From Marisediminitalea aggregata (GTDB lineage: Bacteria > Pseudomonadota > Gammaproteobacteria > Enterobacterales > Alteromonadaceae): a stretch of 64,000 nucleotides of DNA. Under the pieces are notes generated by a model. That model worked only from the letters and a program-made list of their open reading frames with translations. It was not told the origin of the DNA and searched no databases. The stretch is taken from the NCBI RefSeq assembly GCF_900129565.1, contig NZ_FQWD01000008.1, forward strand, positions 62,001 through 126,000, in the 5' to 3' direction. Below, piece by piece: positions 26,944-35,468 of the stretch (positions are counted from its first letter, which is position 1; every line of letters starts with the position of its first letter). The translations under genes and the position numbers were made by a program.

Positions 26944-27738
26944 CTATTTAGCAGACAGCGCCATACCAAGTTGGTAAAAGTAAACCCTGAAGGCATCGTT
27001 TAGCTGTGATCTCAAGGTACCATGAGGATAAATGCCAAGTCTAGCCTCAGCCGACATTTTTGTGCCCTGAACCAGGAAGACATTTTTGATGGTTTGGTCT
27101 TGAATACAGGCTTCAAATGCGCGTGCTGCAAGCTCTTGGGGAGTTGCAAAATAGAAGCATTTCAATGCTTTATCAGCTTCGACTGAACGCAATACATACT
27201 CGTTGGGTGAATGGCCGTCGGCCGACAGAAACAAGATCTGAAAACAGGCTGCAAGCTTGTGATTTAGCGGGTGATCCACCAGATCCGCGTCGTCCAGCCA
27301 GCCCTGAGAGGCAAACGCAGTGGGATGAGGTCTTACCAGAAATTTTTGGCTGATATAATGGTCAAACGCATGGAACCATTCATGGGCAAGGGCGCCGCCG
27401 CCCGCGTTTTTCGCCAGTGCCAGCTGACGTTTAGCCGGATGATAATGCGCGTTGGCGTTTTTTTGACCGCCGGTGCCAAAGGCCAGCGACAGCGATCCGT
27501 TCAATGACACCACCTGTTCGTTGATCTGTAAAATGTCGATCAGATCGTACAGTGCATCGAAAAACAGGTTGGCCGCGATCTGTTGTTCTTTTGCTGTCAC
27601 CCAGCGACCAATAGTGATGGACTGGAAGCCAAACATCCGGCGGATGTCGTGAAAGCTGACATCCGCGCCATCCCGATGACTTTGGCCATTGCGATAATAG
27701 TGCTGGTGTAAACGTCCGGGTGGGGTGTTAGAGCTCAC
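26944..27738 (-). CDS. Stand-alone LPD1-like HExxH protein (CLCA_X type)
   Basis: The 264-residue product has no signal peptide. Its first 150 residues follow the pattern of the large polyvalent protein-associated domain 1 found in phage and plasmid multidomain proteins: MFGFQSITIGRWV, SLNGSLSLAFGTGG, ANAHYHPAKRQLAL, then GGGALAHEWFHAFDHY, whose HEWFH is a zinc-metallopeptidase-type HExxH. I recall similar chromosomal proteins being labelled CLCA_X. A further 110 residues hold another conserved-looking TPQELAARAFEA. The GTG start at 27738 lies inside the end of fldB (11-base overlap), so the two are coupled. Activity and substrate unknown; metal binding is inferred. Confidence 0.72.
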   Translation of the reverse strand: MSSNTPPGRLHQHYYRNGQSHRDGADVSFHDIRRMFGFQSITIGRWVTAKEQQIAANLFFDALYDLIDILQINEQVVSLNGSLSLAFGTGGQKNANAHYHPAKRQLALAKNAGGGALAHEWFHAFDHYISQKFLVRPHPTAFASQGWLDDADLVDHPLNHKLAACFQILFLSADGHSPNEYVLRSVEADKALKCFYFATPQELAARAFEACIQDQTIKNVFLVQGTKMSAEARLGIYPHGTLRSQLNDAFRVYFYQLGMALSAK

Positions 27739-28270
27739 TGAGTTCAGTTACGAGTTGTTCACACCAACGTGCAATGCGTTCGTCGGTGAGTTGAAACTGG
27801 TTTTCGTCATCCAGTGACAGGCCCACGAATTTACTGTCGTTCTCGATAAGCGCTTTGGACTTAGCAAATTCGTATCCTTCATTCGCCGTGTAGCCAATGA
27901 ACTGACAACCTGAAGGGGCAATCGCATCGTGTAGCATGCCAAGCGCGTCCTGGAACCAGTCGGCATAGCCGTACTGGTCACCCAAACCAAATAACGCAAT
28001 GACTTTGCCACTTAGCGGGAGCTGATGTACCTCATCCCAACTGGATTCCCAGTCTTCCTGCAATTCGCCGAAATCCCAGGTGGAGATACCCAGAATTAAA
28101 ATATCGTACTGGGCGGTTTGACTGAGTGACACATCCTTGATGTTGTGTAAATCCACAACCTGCTCATCAAACATGCTGTTTAACTGTGCCTGAATTTTTT
28201 CTGCGGCCATTTCGGTGTAGCAGGTGGTGGAACCGTAAAACAGGCCAATTTTCAGTGCGGGATCACTCAT
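27728..28270 (-). CDS. fldB: Flavodoxin FldB
   Basis: FldB is a small FMN electron carrier. The 180-residue product carries the FMN phosphate loop GLFYGSTTCYTEMAAEKI, the W-containing ILGISTWDFGELQEDWE, FGLGDQYGYADWFQDALGMLHD, and ends with DERIARWCEQL. The STTCYTE loop and long insertion match FldB rather than FldA. It is preceded by a PhoD-like phosphatase gene (21-base gap) and overlaps the following LPD1-like gene, forming a leftward operon. Cytoplasmic. Confidence 0.94.
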   Translation of the reverse strand: MSDPALKIGLFYGSTTCYTEMAAEKIQAQLNSMFDEQVVDLHNIKDVSLSQTAQYDILILGISTWDFGELQEDWESSWDEVHQLPLSGKVIALFGLGDQYGYADWFQDALGMLHDAIAPSGCQFIGYTANEGYEFAKSKALIENDSKFVGLSLDDENQFQLTDERIARWCEQLVTELSEL

Positions 28271-28291
28271 TGCGTTGCATTGCCTCGCTGG

Positions 28292-30187
28292 TTAGTTATC
28301 GACATCGGATTCAGGCGGGAATTCTACCGTTTCTCCGTCACTACACAATGCTAAACAACGTACTTCCTCGCAATCTGGATCGATCAATAGCTGTCCAATG
28401 GCAGCACGATTCAGTAGCGCTTGGTTTGGCGCGCAGTCTGGGTGGCGGTCGTGGACCGACATATTGCGCCGACGGGTGAAGATATTCAGCGGTGAACGGG
28501 CACTGTAAAACCATTGGTTCAGCGTGTCCAGACAGCGGATAAGCGTATTCGGAAAGGTATTTTTAATGCCGCTGCAGGTGAACTGTGTGATTTTGGGGCT
28601 GTTACGGCGAAACCGCAGTCGCACGTCGTACACAAACGAATAGTGCACATCACCAGACAAAATTATAAAGTGCGGCGGTGTTTTGTAGTGTCGGAAGATA
28701 TTCAGGATCACGCTGGCGGTGCCCTTATGCGCCATCCAGTTTTCGGCATCTACGGTTAACGCTTTGCCGGCCAGGGTAAACAGCTTCTGAATAACCTCGA
28801 TAAACTTAACCCCATATATGGGTGCGGCTGACACCACAATCACGGCGTCTTTACCGAACGTTTGTTGCTGAAATTCACACAGGGCTTCCCAGTCCATCAA
28901 GCCCGAGGGTTTGTTCAGGCTGGATTCACTGCGCCAGCGACGGGTACGGGTATCCAAAACCTGCACGGGCGGCTGGGTGTCTAAGCCGTAATGCCATTCT
29001 TCCCAGTCAAATAACGCATCGATGAAGTCTTCATGCTTTGTTAGTCCGTCGGGAGTAAAACTCTCTGAGGCCAACTGGTATATTGACTCAAACTTCTCCG
29101 GTGAATTGCCCCAACCCTGACACAACCAATAACCCGCGAGCGCGTTACCTACCATTCGGCGCGACAACGGATGTCCGTATACTTCCTGCTCCCAGCCCCG
29201 GGTCAGGTTCCAGTCATCGGTCACATCGTGGTCGTCGAAAATCATGTAGTTTGGAATATGCGCGAATGCGCGGCGAACCTGGGTTAACTGGCTGGCAAAG
29301 GCTTCTATTGTGCCAAGTTCTTGTTCAAACTTACTGCGAAATGCAGGAGGCACTTCTTCTGCGTTAAACGCAATTTCTTCCCAAGGTGAATCGGACCACA
29401 CTAACAGGTACATGGCCAATACTTCCGCCAGACCAATCAGGTGGTTCTGGGCGTTTACCGAGGTAAATACCGGTTTCTTTTTCGCGCCAAAAAAGAGCTT
29501 GGAGAGTGCGGTATTCGTAGCAACCTGCGGCAGTATTTGTTGCCGGTGATAATAGCAATAGGGGTGCCCAATCAAGTCTTCGGTATTGGGGATGACAGCT
29601 TGCTCTAGATTTTCGTGAAACAAACCGTAGTTGCTAACCGTTTGCAACACCGCTTGCAGCATGGGACCGGCCACGTCGTCGGCGTATATCTGGTCGCCGG
29701 TCATGATTATCATGTCGGGGCGTTTTTGTTCGCCCGCTAATTCCTGAGCTATGAGTCCATCCACTCGAAGCAAACTGTCATTGTCCTGATGATGCGGTTT
29801 GCGACAGGAGCCATGGAGCACATTCGACAGCGTTTCCGGCACCCAAAAGTTGAGTGCACTTTGTCCGGGATACAGTAAAGTCGACAGCGTGCGTTGCCAG
29901 TCTGTCTGCTGTTCAGCTGCGGCAAACTGGAGTTCATATTCAACACGCTGTGCGGTATCCAGCGGTTGTTCTGGCAGAAATGTCAGCAGGTTGACGAAGG
30001 CGTGTTCACCAACCTGAATATGTTCATGTGTTGTATTTCCGGCACAGGATTGTTGGCCGACTTTCACCGTGATGTCAGGGGCTACCGACTCTGAGGTAAC
30101 CAGCCAAATCGTAAAGGCCTCACGGGTGGTGTGTCTGATCATCGGACCGGCAATGACCAACGGACGAGAAACAGAAATAACCAACAC
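28292..30187 (-). CDS. PhoD-like metallophosphatase
   Basis: The 631-residue product matches the cytosolic PhoD-like metallophosphatase type: IIMTGDQIYADD for the first metal site, MIFDDHDVTDDWN, and ILSGDVHYSFV for the last His-containing motif. It has no signal peptide, unlike PhoX/PhoD secreted phosphatases, so an intracellular substrate is likely. The start is uncertain: AAGGAG lies so close to GTG 30187 that the ribosome site better suits TTG 30184 or ATT 30178, which would begin ISVSRPLVIAGPM. It heads the fldB/LPD1-like operon and is divergent from a phytase-like lipoprotein. Confidence 0.85.
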   Translation of the reverse strand: MLVISVSRPLVIAGPMIRHTTREAFTIWLVTSESVAPDITVKVGQQSCAGNTTHEHIQVGEHAFVNLLTFLPEQPLDTAQRVEYELQFAAAEQQTDWQRTLSTLLYPGQSALNFWVPETLSNVLHGSCRKPHHQDNDSLLRVDGLIAQELAGEQKRPDMIIMTGDQIYADDVAGPMLQAVLQTVSNYGLFHENLEQAVIPNTEDLIGHPYCYYHRQQILPQVATNTALSKLFFGAKKKPVFTSVNAQNHLIGLAEVLAMYLLVWSDSPWEEIAFNAEEVPPAFRSKFEQELGTIEAFASQLTQVRRAFAHIPNYMIFDDHDVTDDWNLTRGWEQEVYGHPLSRRMVGNALAGYWLCQGWGNSPEKFESIYQLASESFTPDGLTKHEDFIDALFDWEEWHYGLDTQPPVQVLDTRTRRWRSESSLNKPSGLMDWEALCEFQQQTFGKDAVIVVSAAPIYGVKFIEVIQKLFTLAGKALTVDAENWMAHKGTASVILNIFRHYKTPPHFIILSGDVHYSFVYDVRLRFRRNSPKITQFTCSGIKNTFPNTLIRCLDTLNQWFYSARSPLNIFTRRRNMSVHDRHPDCAPNQALLNRAAIGQLLIDPDCEEVRCLALCSDGETVEFPPESDVDN

Positions 30188-30375
30188 TCCTTAGAATGAA
30201 AACATGAATATAACTAATTGCGACGGCGACATACGTGCTACGGAAAGTATACGGGCTCTGCTGAGTGTGGTCACGTACGTTTGACTTGCTGTACGTTAGG
30301 TTCAACAGCCTTGACCCACCGCTTTCCATCGGCGAGGATACTGCCATTATCAACCCTATGATTGGGAAAGAAAAG

Positions 30376-31518
30376 ATGAAATCTACATGGTTGTTGGCGG
30401 GTGTAGCACTCAGTGTGCTGGTGGCCTGCAGTGAAGCGCCGGTCGAAGCGCCAACTGAAGCCTCAATGCCAGAGGCGCCGAAGGCGGATCCTGTATTAGC
30501 CGGTAAATGGATTATGGAAGCCGACGGCGGCGTGATGCTAGACCCCCAAACGTCAGGGTTAACGCATCGTAACGGAAAGCTTTACAGTATTTCCGACGGC
30601 AGTGCGCTTAAGTCTCAACGCCTGCAAATTCACGAAATTGACCCTGCGAGTGCCACGTTATCACCAAAGGTTGATGCTATGTCGATGGCGGGCCGCGTGC
30701 GTCGCAGTTGTTTTGCTCAGTACTTGTCAGACGAACCGGACCTCGAAGCACTGGTCGCAGACCCGAATGACGACAATGTGTTTTACACCGTAACGGAAGA
30801 TGCCACCCGCACAGGCGCGCTGTCCGATAACTGCCAGAAGCGCTTTGAAAATACCGGCTCGACCGACTATCCCACGCTGTTGGTCAGAGTGGAGGCGACT
30901 AGCGAGGGCCGCTACCGCATGACCCATGTCCGTCCGCTGCAATTCCCGCTTGAGTTTGCCGTTGGGGACTTTCCGAATGACGGCATCGAAGGCATGGCAT
31001 TGAGTCAGGATGGCACCTTGTATCTGGGCCTGGAACGCGACAATGCCGGCAATCCGCGGATATTTACCGTGCAGTTAAATGATGAGTTCTGGCAACAAAC
31101 TGATTTTGCGGTAGTGGCAGACCCAGCGCTGGCGGTTCCTACCTTTGACAGCGGCAGACATCCCATTAACGGACTCGAGTACTATTCGCCCGCCGAAGGA
31201 AAAGGCTTCTTGCTAGCAGCGGCGAGAAACGACAACGAACTCTGGGTTATTGACACGACTGGCGCATTGCCGACGAAGAAGATCAGCCTGCAATTCAGTG
31301 CGCCTTCTGGTGATCCGGTAAACTGTGCAGAGCAGGAAATCATGGACAACGCGTCTATTGAAGGACTGGCAGTGATTGGTGATACGCTGTGGCTGGTGAA
31401 TGACCCATGGAAAGTTAATTACATGAAAAACCTGCAATGTGAAGCTAACCGCGCGCGTTACGAGGGCATGGCACCGTTGCTGTTTAATATGCCCATCGAC
31501 GACGCCTGGTTTAAGTAG
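30376..31518 (+). CDS. Lipoprotein with phytase-like esterase domain
   Basis: The 380-residue product has a lipoprotein signal with lipobox LVAC (Cys18), a Pro/Glu/Ala-rich spacer, and a beta-propeller-like domain with QTSGLTHRNGKLYSISD, DLEALVADPND, DGIEGMALSQDGTLYLGLERD and ASIEGLAVIGDTLWLVND, the pattern of the esterase-like-activity-of-phytase family. Surface or periplasmic membrane-anchored hydrolase is likely; substrate not known. ATG 30376 is preferred over an upstream frame opening at 30265, because the lipobox must be near the N terminus and GGAAAG precedes it. It is divergent from the PhoD-like gene. Confidence 0.78.
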   Translation: MKSTWLLAGVALSVLVACSEAPVEAPTEASMPEAPKADPVLAGKWIMEADGGVMLDPQTSGLTHRNGKLYSISDGSALKSQRLQIHEIDPASATLSPKVDAMSMAGRVRRSCFAQYLSDEPDLEALVADPNDDNVFYTVTEDATRTGALSDNCQKRFENTGSTDYPTLLVRVEATSEGRYRMTHVRPLQFPLEFAVGDFPNDGIEGMALSQDGTLYLGLERDNAGNPRIFTVQLNDEFWQQTDFAVVADPALAVPTFDSGRHPINGLEYYSPAEGKGFLLAAARNDNELWVIDTTGALPTKKISLQFSAPSGDPVNCAEQEIMDNASIEGLAVIGDTLWLVNDPWKVNYMKNLQCEANRARYEGMAPLLFNMPIDDAWFK

Positions 31519-31586
31519 GGGGGACCTGATTTAGCCAGGTTTGAATAGTAAGCGCAGGAGGCATCTTGCCAACCTGCGTTGCCTGC

Positions 31587-32429
31587 TTATACTGCAATTT
31601 TTCGCGTCGAACCTGACACTGAGACCGATGCGCCGGGTTCGTCTGTCAGGGCCACTGTAATGACAGACGGTGCGCCCATGTCTTCACCCTGATACAGCGT
31701 AATCTTGCCGCCATGTGGCCATTGCTTATCGCGAAGGTAGCCTGCGAAGGCTGCTGATGCTGCGCCTGTGGCAGGGTCTTCAAGTACACCACCCGATGCA
31801 AACGCATTACGGGAATGAAACGTCTGCGCATCTTCGATGTACACCAGCATAATAGTCACCAGGCCGTGGCGATTCATGAGTTCGCGACCGGCGTCCAGAT
31901 CGTAATGCATGGCAGACAAGGTATCGCGTCGTTGCAGGGGTAATACGATGTGATCGGCACCGCCGTGAATTTTTGCTGGTGGCAGCTGTTCATCCAAATC
32001 TGTGACTTGCAGGCCTAGCAACGCCAACGTCTCGCTGAGTTCTTTTTCAGACAGCGCTCTACTGTAGGTTTGCGGCGATGTGAGTTCGGCCGCAATACCT
32101 GCTTCGGTTTGCGATGCGGTGACTTCAATATCCGCCTGATTAATTTTCAGCGAATAGGTACTTAAGCCATAGGTTTCACCCAGTACCGAGCCCAGTGCAA
32201 CCGTGGCGTGGCCGCAAAACGGCACTTCGGATTCGGGTGAAAAATAGCGTACCCGCCAGTGTTTTCGGTCGGCCGACAAAGGGTATGCAAAGGCGGTTTC
32301 CGAATACCCTACTTCTGCTGCAATGCGCGCCATATCCTTGTCACTCAGAGGCTCAGTCAGCAATGCTACGCCAGCGGGGTTACCACCTTGTTCACCGCGG
32401 CTAAACGCGGCTACACGTTGTAAATTCAT
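31587..32429 (-). CDS. PhzF-family isomerase-like protein
   Basis: PhzF-type proteins have the diaminopimelate-epimerase fold and catalyse proton shifts; most genomic copies have no known substrate. The 280-residue product has GGNPAGVALL, the catalytic-Glu segment VGYSETAFAYP, FCGHATVALG and DPATGAASAAFAGYL. GGAG lies upstream of ATG 32429. It is divergent from an Lrp/AsnC-type regulator with an inverted repeat between them, so that regulator probably controls it. Confidence 0.92.
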   Translation of the reverse strand: MNLQRVAAFSRGEQGGNPAGVALLTEPLSDKDMARIAAEVGYSETAFAYPLSADRKHWRVRYFSPESEVPFCGHATVALGSVLGETYGLSTYSLKINQADIEVTASQTEAGIAAELTSPQTYSRALSEKELSETLALLGLQVTDLDEQLPPAKIHGGADHIVLPLQRRDTLSAMHYDLDAGRELMNRHGLVTIMLVYIEDAQTFHSRNAFASGGVLEDPATGAASAAFAGYLRDKQWPHGGKITLYQGEDMGAPSVITVALTDEPGASVSVSGSTRKIAV

Positions 32430-32552
32430 ATGTTATGTCTCCAAAAAAATAACAAGCCGTCATGACGTTATGCAAAGGGTTGAGTGAATATTCGTTACAT
32501 AGTGTAGCAAGGCGAATGCGCTGGATTCACTGTGATTTTGCGGGCTAATCCA

Positions 32553-32572
32553 CTATATTGCTTTTGATATAG
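32553..32572. promoter_or_regulatory. Inverted repeat between phzF-like and lrp-like genes
   Basis: CTATAT and ATATAG flank an 8-base spacer in the divergent intergenic region; AC and GT outside extend part of the symmetry. It is a candidate binding site for the Lrp/AsnC-type protein encoded next to it. Binding is inferred. Confidence 0.4.
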
Positions 32573-32626
32573 CAGTAAATTAGTACTTTTACTTTTCATG
32601 CTCAACAAGGTCAGGAGCACGATGAC

Positions 32627-33076
32627 ATGAAGACAATCGATCACCTCGATCGCGCTATTCTTGAGCACTTAAATTTGGATGCGAGACAGAGCTTCGCCGA
32701 TATTGGAAAGCAGGTGGGTATATCCGGCCCGGCAGTAGGTGAACGTGTGCGACGTTTAAAAGACAATGGTGTTATCGACGGATTTGGCGTCGGAATCAAT
32801 TTGCGTGCGTTGGGTTATACCTTGCAGGCGCTGGTGCGAATTAAGCCCCGCAGTGGCGAACTTCACAAAGTCGAAAAGCTGATAGCACAGCAACCGCGGT
32901 TTATGAGCTGTGAGCGGGTAACCGGGGATGATTGCTTTGTGGCAAAGCTGGCCCTCACCGATGTGGCAGAGTTAGATGACGTGCTGCTACCGCTGCACGA
33001 TTGTGCAGAAACCCATACCTCGATTATTAAATCTCACGTTATAGAGCCGCGGTTACCACCGCTTATTCCAGATTAA
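32627..33076 (+). CDS. Lrp/AsnC-family transcriptional regulator
   Basis: The 149-residue product has the family's N-terminal helix-turn-helix (LDRAILEHLNLDARQSFADIG, then GISGPAVGERVRRLKDNGVI) and a C-terminal RAM ligand-binding domain with CERVTGDDCFVAKL. Length is typical. Such regulators usually sense amino acids. It is divergent from a phzF-like gene and precedes a small TonB-C protein by 28 bases. Note GxVGERVRRL, a conserved sub-type of the recognition helix. Confidence 0.93.
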   Translation: MKTIDHLDRAILEHLNLDARQSFADIGKQVGISGPAVGERVRRLKDNGVIDGFGVGINLRALGYTLQALVRIKPRSGELHKVEKLIAQQPRFMSCERVTGDDCFVAKLALTDVAELDDVLLPLHDCAETHTSIIKSHVIEPRLPPLIPD

Positions 33077-33104
33077 ATCAACAACAACAGGATAAGGAAC
33101 GCCA

Positions 33105-33503
33105 ATGAAATTATTACTCCGGACTTTGCTATTCATGACCTTGTTACCGCTAGAGTTCGCGCTGGCTGATGATGAAGCATCGGGTAACGTCATTACCTAC
33201 CCATCTCGTTGCGGTATTCCTGAGCGTACAAAAGAAGAAAATCTGGCTAGCTCGGTTGAGAAGCGTCTGGTCTCCACCGGTGCACCCCGTTATCCCGCTA
33301 AAGCAGCACGAGACGGTATTGAAGGGTATGCCGTGCTTGAATATGACCTGTCCGCCGAAGGTAAACCCGTCAACATCAATGTGATTGAAGTCTCGCCATC
33401 GGATATTTTTGTGGTCACGTCGGTACAGGCGCTATCAAAGTGGCAATATACGCCCGGAAAAAGTACCTGCCATGTAGTCAGATTGGATTATCAGTTCGAG
33501 TAA
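33105..33503 (+). CDS. Secreted TonB C-terminal-domain protein
   Basis: The 132-residue product has a signal peptide (about 1-21, EFALA) and a TonB C-terminal-like domain: APRYPAKAARDGIEGYAVLEYDLSAEG, VNVIEVSPSD and ALSKWQYTPG. It has no N-terminal membrane anchor or proline-rich spacer, so it is not a full energy transducer; two cysteines may form a disulfide. Related solo TonB-C proteins are common in Alteromonadales. Function unknown. It is followed by a terminator. Confidence 0.85.
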   Translation: MKLLLRTLLFMTLLPLEFALADDEASGNVITYPSRCGIPERTKEENLASSVEKRLVSTGAPRYPAKAARDGIEGYAVLEYDLSAEGKPVNINVIEVSPSDIFVVTSVQALSKWQYTPGKSTCHVVRLDYQFE

Positions 33504-33512
33504 CGCGTAGTT

Positions 33513-33542
33513 GCCCCCGGTATGTCGGGGGCTAATTATTTT
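33513..33542 (+). terminator. Terminator after the TonB-C gene
   Basis: A 7-bp GC-rich stem (33513-33519 with 33526-33532), a 6-base loop and a TAATTATTTTT tail lie 9 bases after the stop codon. It is between convergent genes. Confidence 0.8.
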
Positions 33543-34078
33543 TAACGCAGACGCTGAGCAAAGGTCTTTTTAAACTTCGCCAGTTTCGGTGCCACCACCA
33601 TGGCACAATACTGGTTTTGCGGGTTGTTTTTAAAGTAAGACTGATGATAGTCCTCTGCCGCAAAGTAATTGTTCAGCGGGGTTACTTCAGTGACTACCGG
33701 GTTTGGCCAAATCTGTTCTTCGGTTATTTCTGCAATGATTTTTTCGGCTTCAGCTTTCTGTTCTTCGTCGTGATAGAAGATTGCGCTGCGGTATTGGGTG
33801 CCTACATCGTTACCCTGACGGTTTAATTGCGTTGGGTCGTGTAGCGCGAAAAAGATTTCCAGAATCTCGCGGTAGCTGATTTGATCGGGATAATAGGTAA
33901 GCCTGACCACTTCTGCGTGGCCCGTATCACCCTTACAAACCTGTTCGTAAGTGGGTGAATCGACCTCGCCTCCGGCATAACCAGACGTAGCCAGTTCAAT
34001 ACCTTGTACCTGATTGAATGCGGATTCGATACACCAAAAACACCCTCCGGCCAGGGTGGCTGACGCCGTGTTAGACAT
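33542..34078 (-). CDS. msrA: Peptide-methionine (S)-S-oxide reductase
   Basis: MsrA reduces the S form of methionine sulfoxide. The 178-residue product carries the active-site GGCFWCIESAF with nucleophilic Cys13, the GYAGGEVDSPTYEQVCKGDTGHAEVV block, and Q-Y-C near the C terminus as a probable resolving site. It has no signal peptide and is cytoplasmic. It is convergent with the TonB-C gene and divergent from the DCC-family gene. Confidence 0.96.
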   Translation of the reverse strand: MSNTASATLAGGCFWCIESAFNQVQGIELATSGYAGGEVDSPTYEQVCKGDTGHAEVVRLTYYPDQISYREILEIFFALHDPTQLNRQGNDVGTQYRSAIFYHDEEQKAEAEKIIAEITEEQIWPNPVVTEVTPLNNYFAAEDYHQSYFKNNPQNQYCAMVVAPKLAKFKKTFAQRLR

Positions 34079-34171
34079 AATATTGCTCCAAAAGTGCTAA
34101 TGCTTGCAGTGTGGTGGCGAAAAGTGGTTTCTTCAAGTCATCCAACCCACAAATTCCACCGTAATAGTAGT

Positions 34172-34579
34172 ATGAATACGACACACACGCCCAAATTGAC
34201 CGTTTTTTATGACGGCGCCTGTCCGCTTTGCCTGTTTGAAATGCGCCATCTGATGCGTTTGAACACCGCAGGTAAGCTGGCCTTTGAAGACATTACTGCA
34301 GCAGATTTCAGTTCGCGCTATCCAACGCTTGACTGGCATGCGCTGAATAACCGCATTCACGCCATGTGCGATGATGGCAGCATGATTGATGGCCTTGATG
34401 TCACTTACCAGGCCTGGAAGCTGGTGGGAAAAGGCTGGTTGTATGCACCTACACGCTGGCCGCTGTTGAAGCCCATTGCCGACTGGTGCTACACGCGGTT
34501 TGCCCGGCATCGCTATAAAGTGTCGTATTGGCTAACCGGGCAAAAGCGCTGCGAACAATGTGAGCTGAAAAAACGATGA
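34172..34579 (+). CDS. DCC-family (DUF393) thiol-disulfide protein
   Basis: The 135-residue product has the DUF393 motif FYDGACPLCLFEMRHL near residue 10, with the DGxCxxC redox pair, and the later W-pattern of the family. I start it at ATG 34172, since upstream sequence to 34094 has no family similarity. Its stop overlaps the following SDR gene by 4 bases (ATGA), which implies coupling. Function of the family is still unclear. Confidence 0.88.
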   Translation: MNTTHTPKLTVFYDGACPLCLFEMRHLMRLNTAGKLAFEDITAADFSSRYPTLDWHALNNRIHAMCDDGSMIDGLDVTYQAWKLVGKGWLYAPTRWPLLKPIADWCYTRFARHRYKVSYWLTGQKRCEQCELKKR

Positions 34580-35292
34580 ATATATTGGTGGTTGGCGCAA
34601 ATGGCGCAATTGGTCAGGCTGTGGTTGAGGCATTTTGCGAACAATACAGCAGTTCAGTGGTGTATGCCGTATCTCGAAGTCACTACACAGGAGCCAAGCG
34701 AAAACAAGTTGTGCCTGTGCAGCTGGACACAGTAAATGAAACCGCAATTACTAACTGGTTATCTGCCTGCAAGGCTAAGGGTACGGCTTTTACCCACGCA
34801 GTCATTGCTACCGGCGTGCTGCACGATGACAACGTTACGCCGGAAAAACGCCTGGAAGATGTATCTGCCGAGGCCATGCAGCATTACTTCCAGGTGAACA
34901 CTATCGGTCCCTCGCTTTGGGTTAAATTGCTGGTAGGGCACTTGGCACAAGGTGGTTCAACCGTAAGTGTACTGAGCGCCAGGGTGGGCAGCATCAGCGA
35001 TAACCGCTTAGGCGGGTGGTATGGCTACCGTGCCTCCAAGGCCGCTTTAAATATGTTTGTAAAGACCGCGAGCGTTGAATATGCTCGCAGAGCAAAGCAT
35101 ACAAGCTTGATTTGCTATCATCCCGGAACAGTAGACTCGTCGTTGTCGAAACCATTTCAGCGCAATGTGAAACCGGAAAAACTGTTCACGCCTGCTTACA
35201 CTGCAGCCCAATTGCTGGCGGTAATCGATCAGGCAAACACCTCTGAAAGCCCTTATTTTATTGACTGGGCAGGAAAATCCATACCCTGGTAA
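34576..35292 (+). CDS. Short-chain dehydrogenase/reductase
   Basis: The 238-residue product has the Rossmann NILVVGANGAIGQAVVEAF, a VSVLSARVGSISD strand with the catalytic Ser region, and the YRASKAALNM (Tyr-x3-Lys) active site. It resembles the CsgA/C-factor-like SDR subgroup. It starts inside the end of the DCC-family gene. A redox partnership is suggested only by that linkage. Cofactor is probably NAD(P)H; substrate unknown. Confidence 0.92.
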   Translation: MNILVVGANGAIGQAVVEAFCEQYSSSVVYAVSRSHYTGAKRKQVVPVQLDTVNETAITNWLSACKAKGTAFTHAVIATGVLHDDNVTPEKRLEDVSAEAMQHYFQVNTIGPSLWVKLLVGHLAQGGSTVSVLSARVGSISDNRLGGWYGYRASKAALNMFVKTASVEYARRAKHTSLICYHPGTVDSSLSKPFQRNVKPEKLFTPAYTAAQLLAVIDQANTSESPYFIDWAGKSIPW

Positions 35293-35300
35293 TAAAAATC

Positions 35301-35323
35301 GCGTCGGGCAGCAAGCCTGACGC
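35301..35323. terminator. Hairpin downstream of the SDR gene
   Basis: A 9-bp stem with one G-T pair (35301-35309 with 35315-35323) and a 5-base loop lies 9 bases after the SDR stop. The T-tract is weak on this strand, so termination is probable rather than certain. Confidence 0.45.
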
Positions 35324-35468
35324 GCCTAAATTCAAGACATTTGGCAAAGGTATTGATACCATGGCGAATTCGGATCCAGGGGCCAGGTAAGCTAACGACA
35401 AGAAAAAAGCTACCAATCACGGTTTCCCCGATATTAAAAAAAATAAGAATCACTATGAGGAAATGGGT

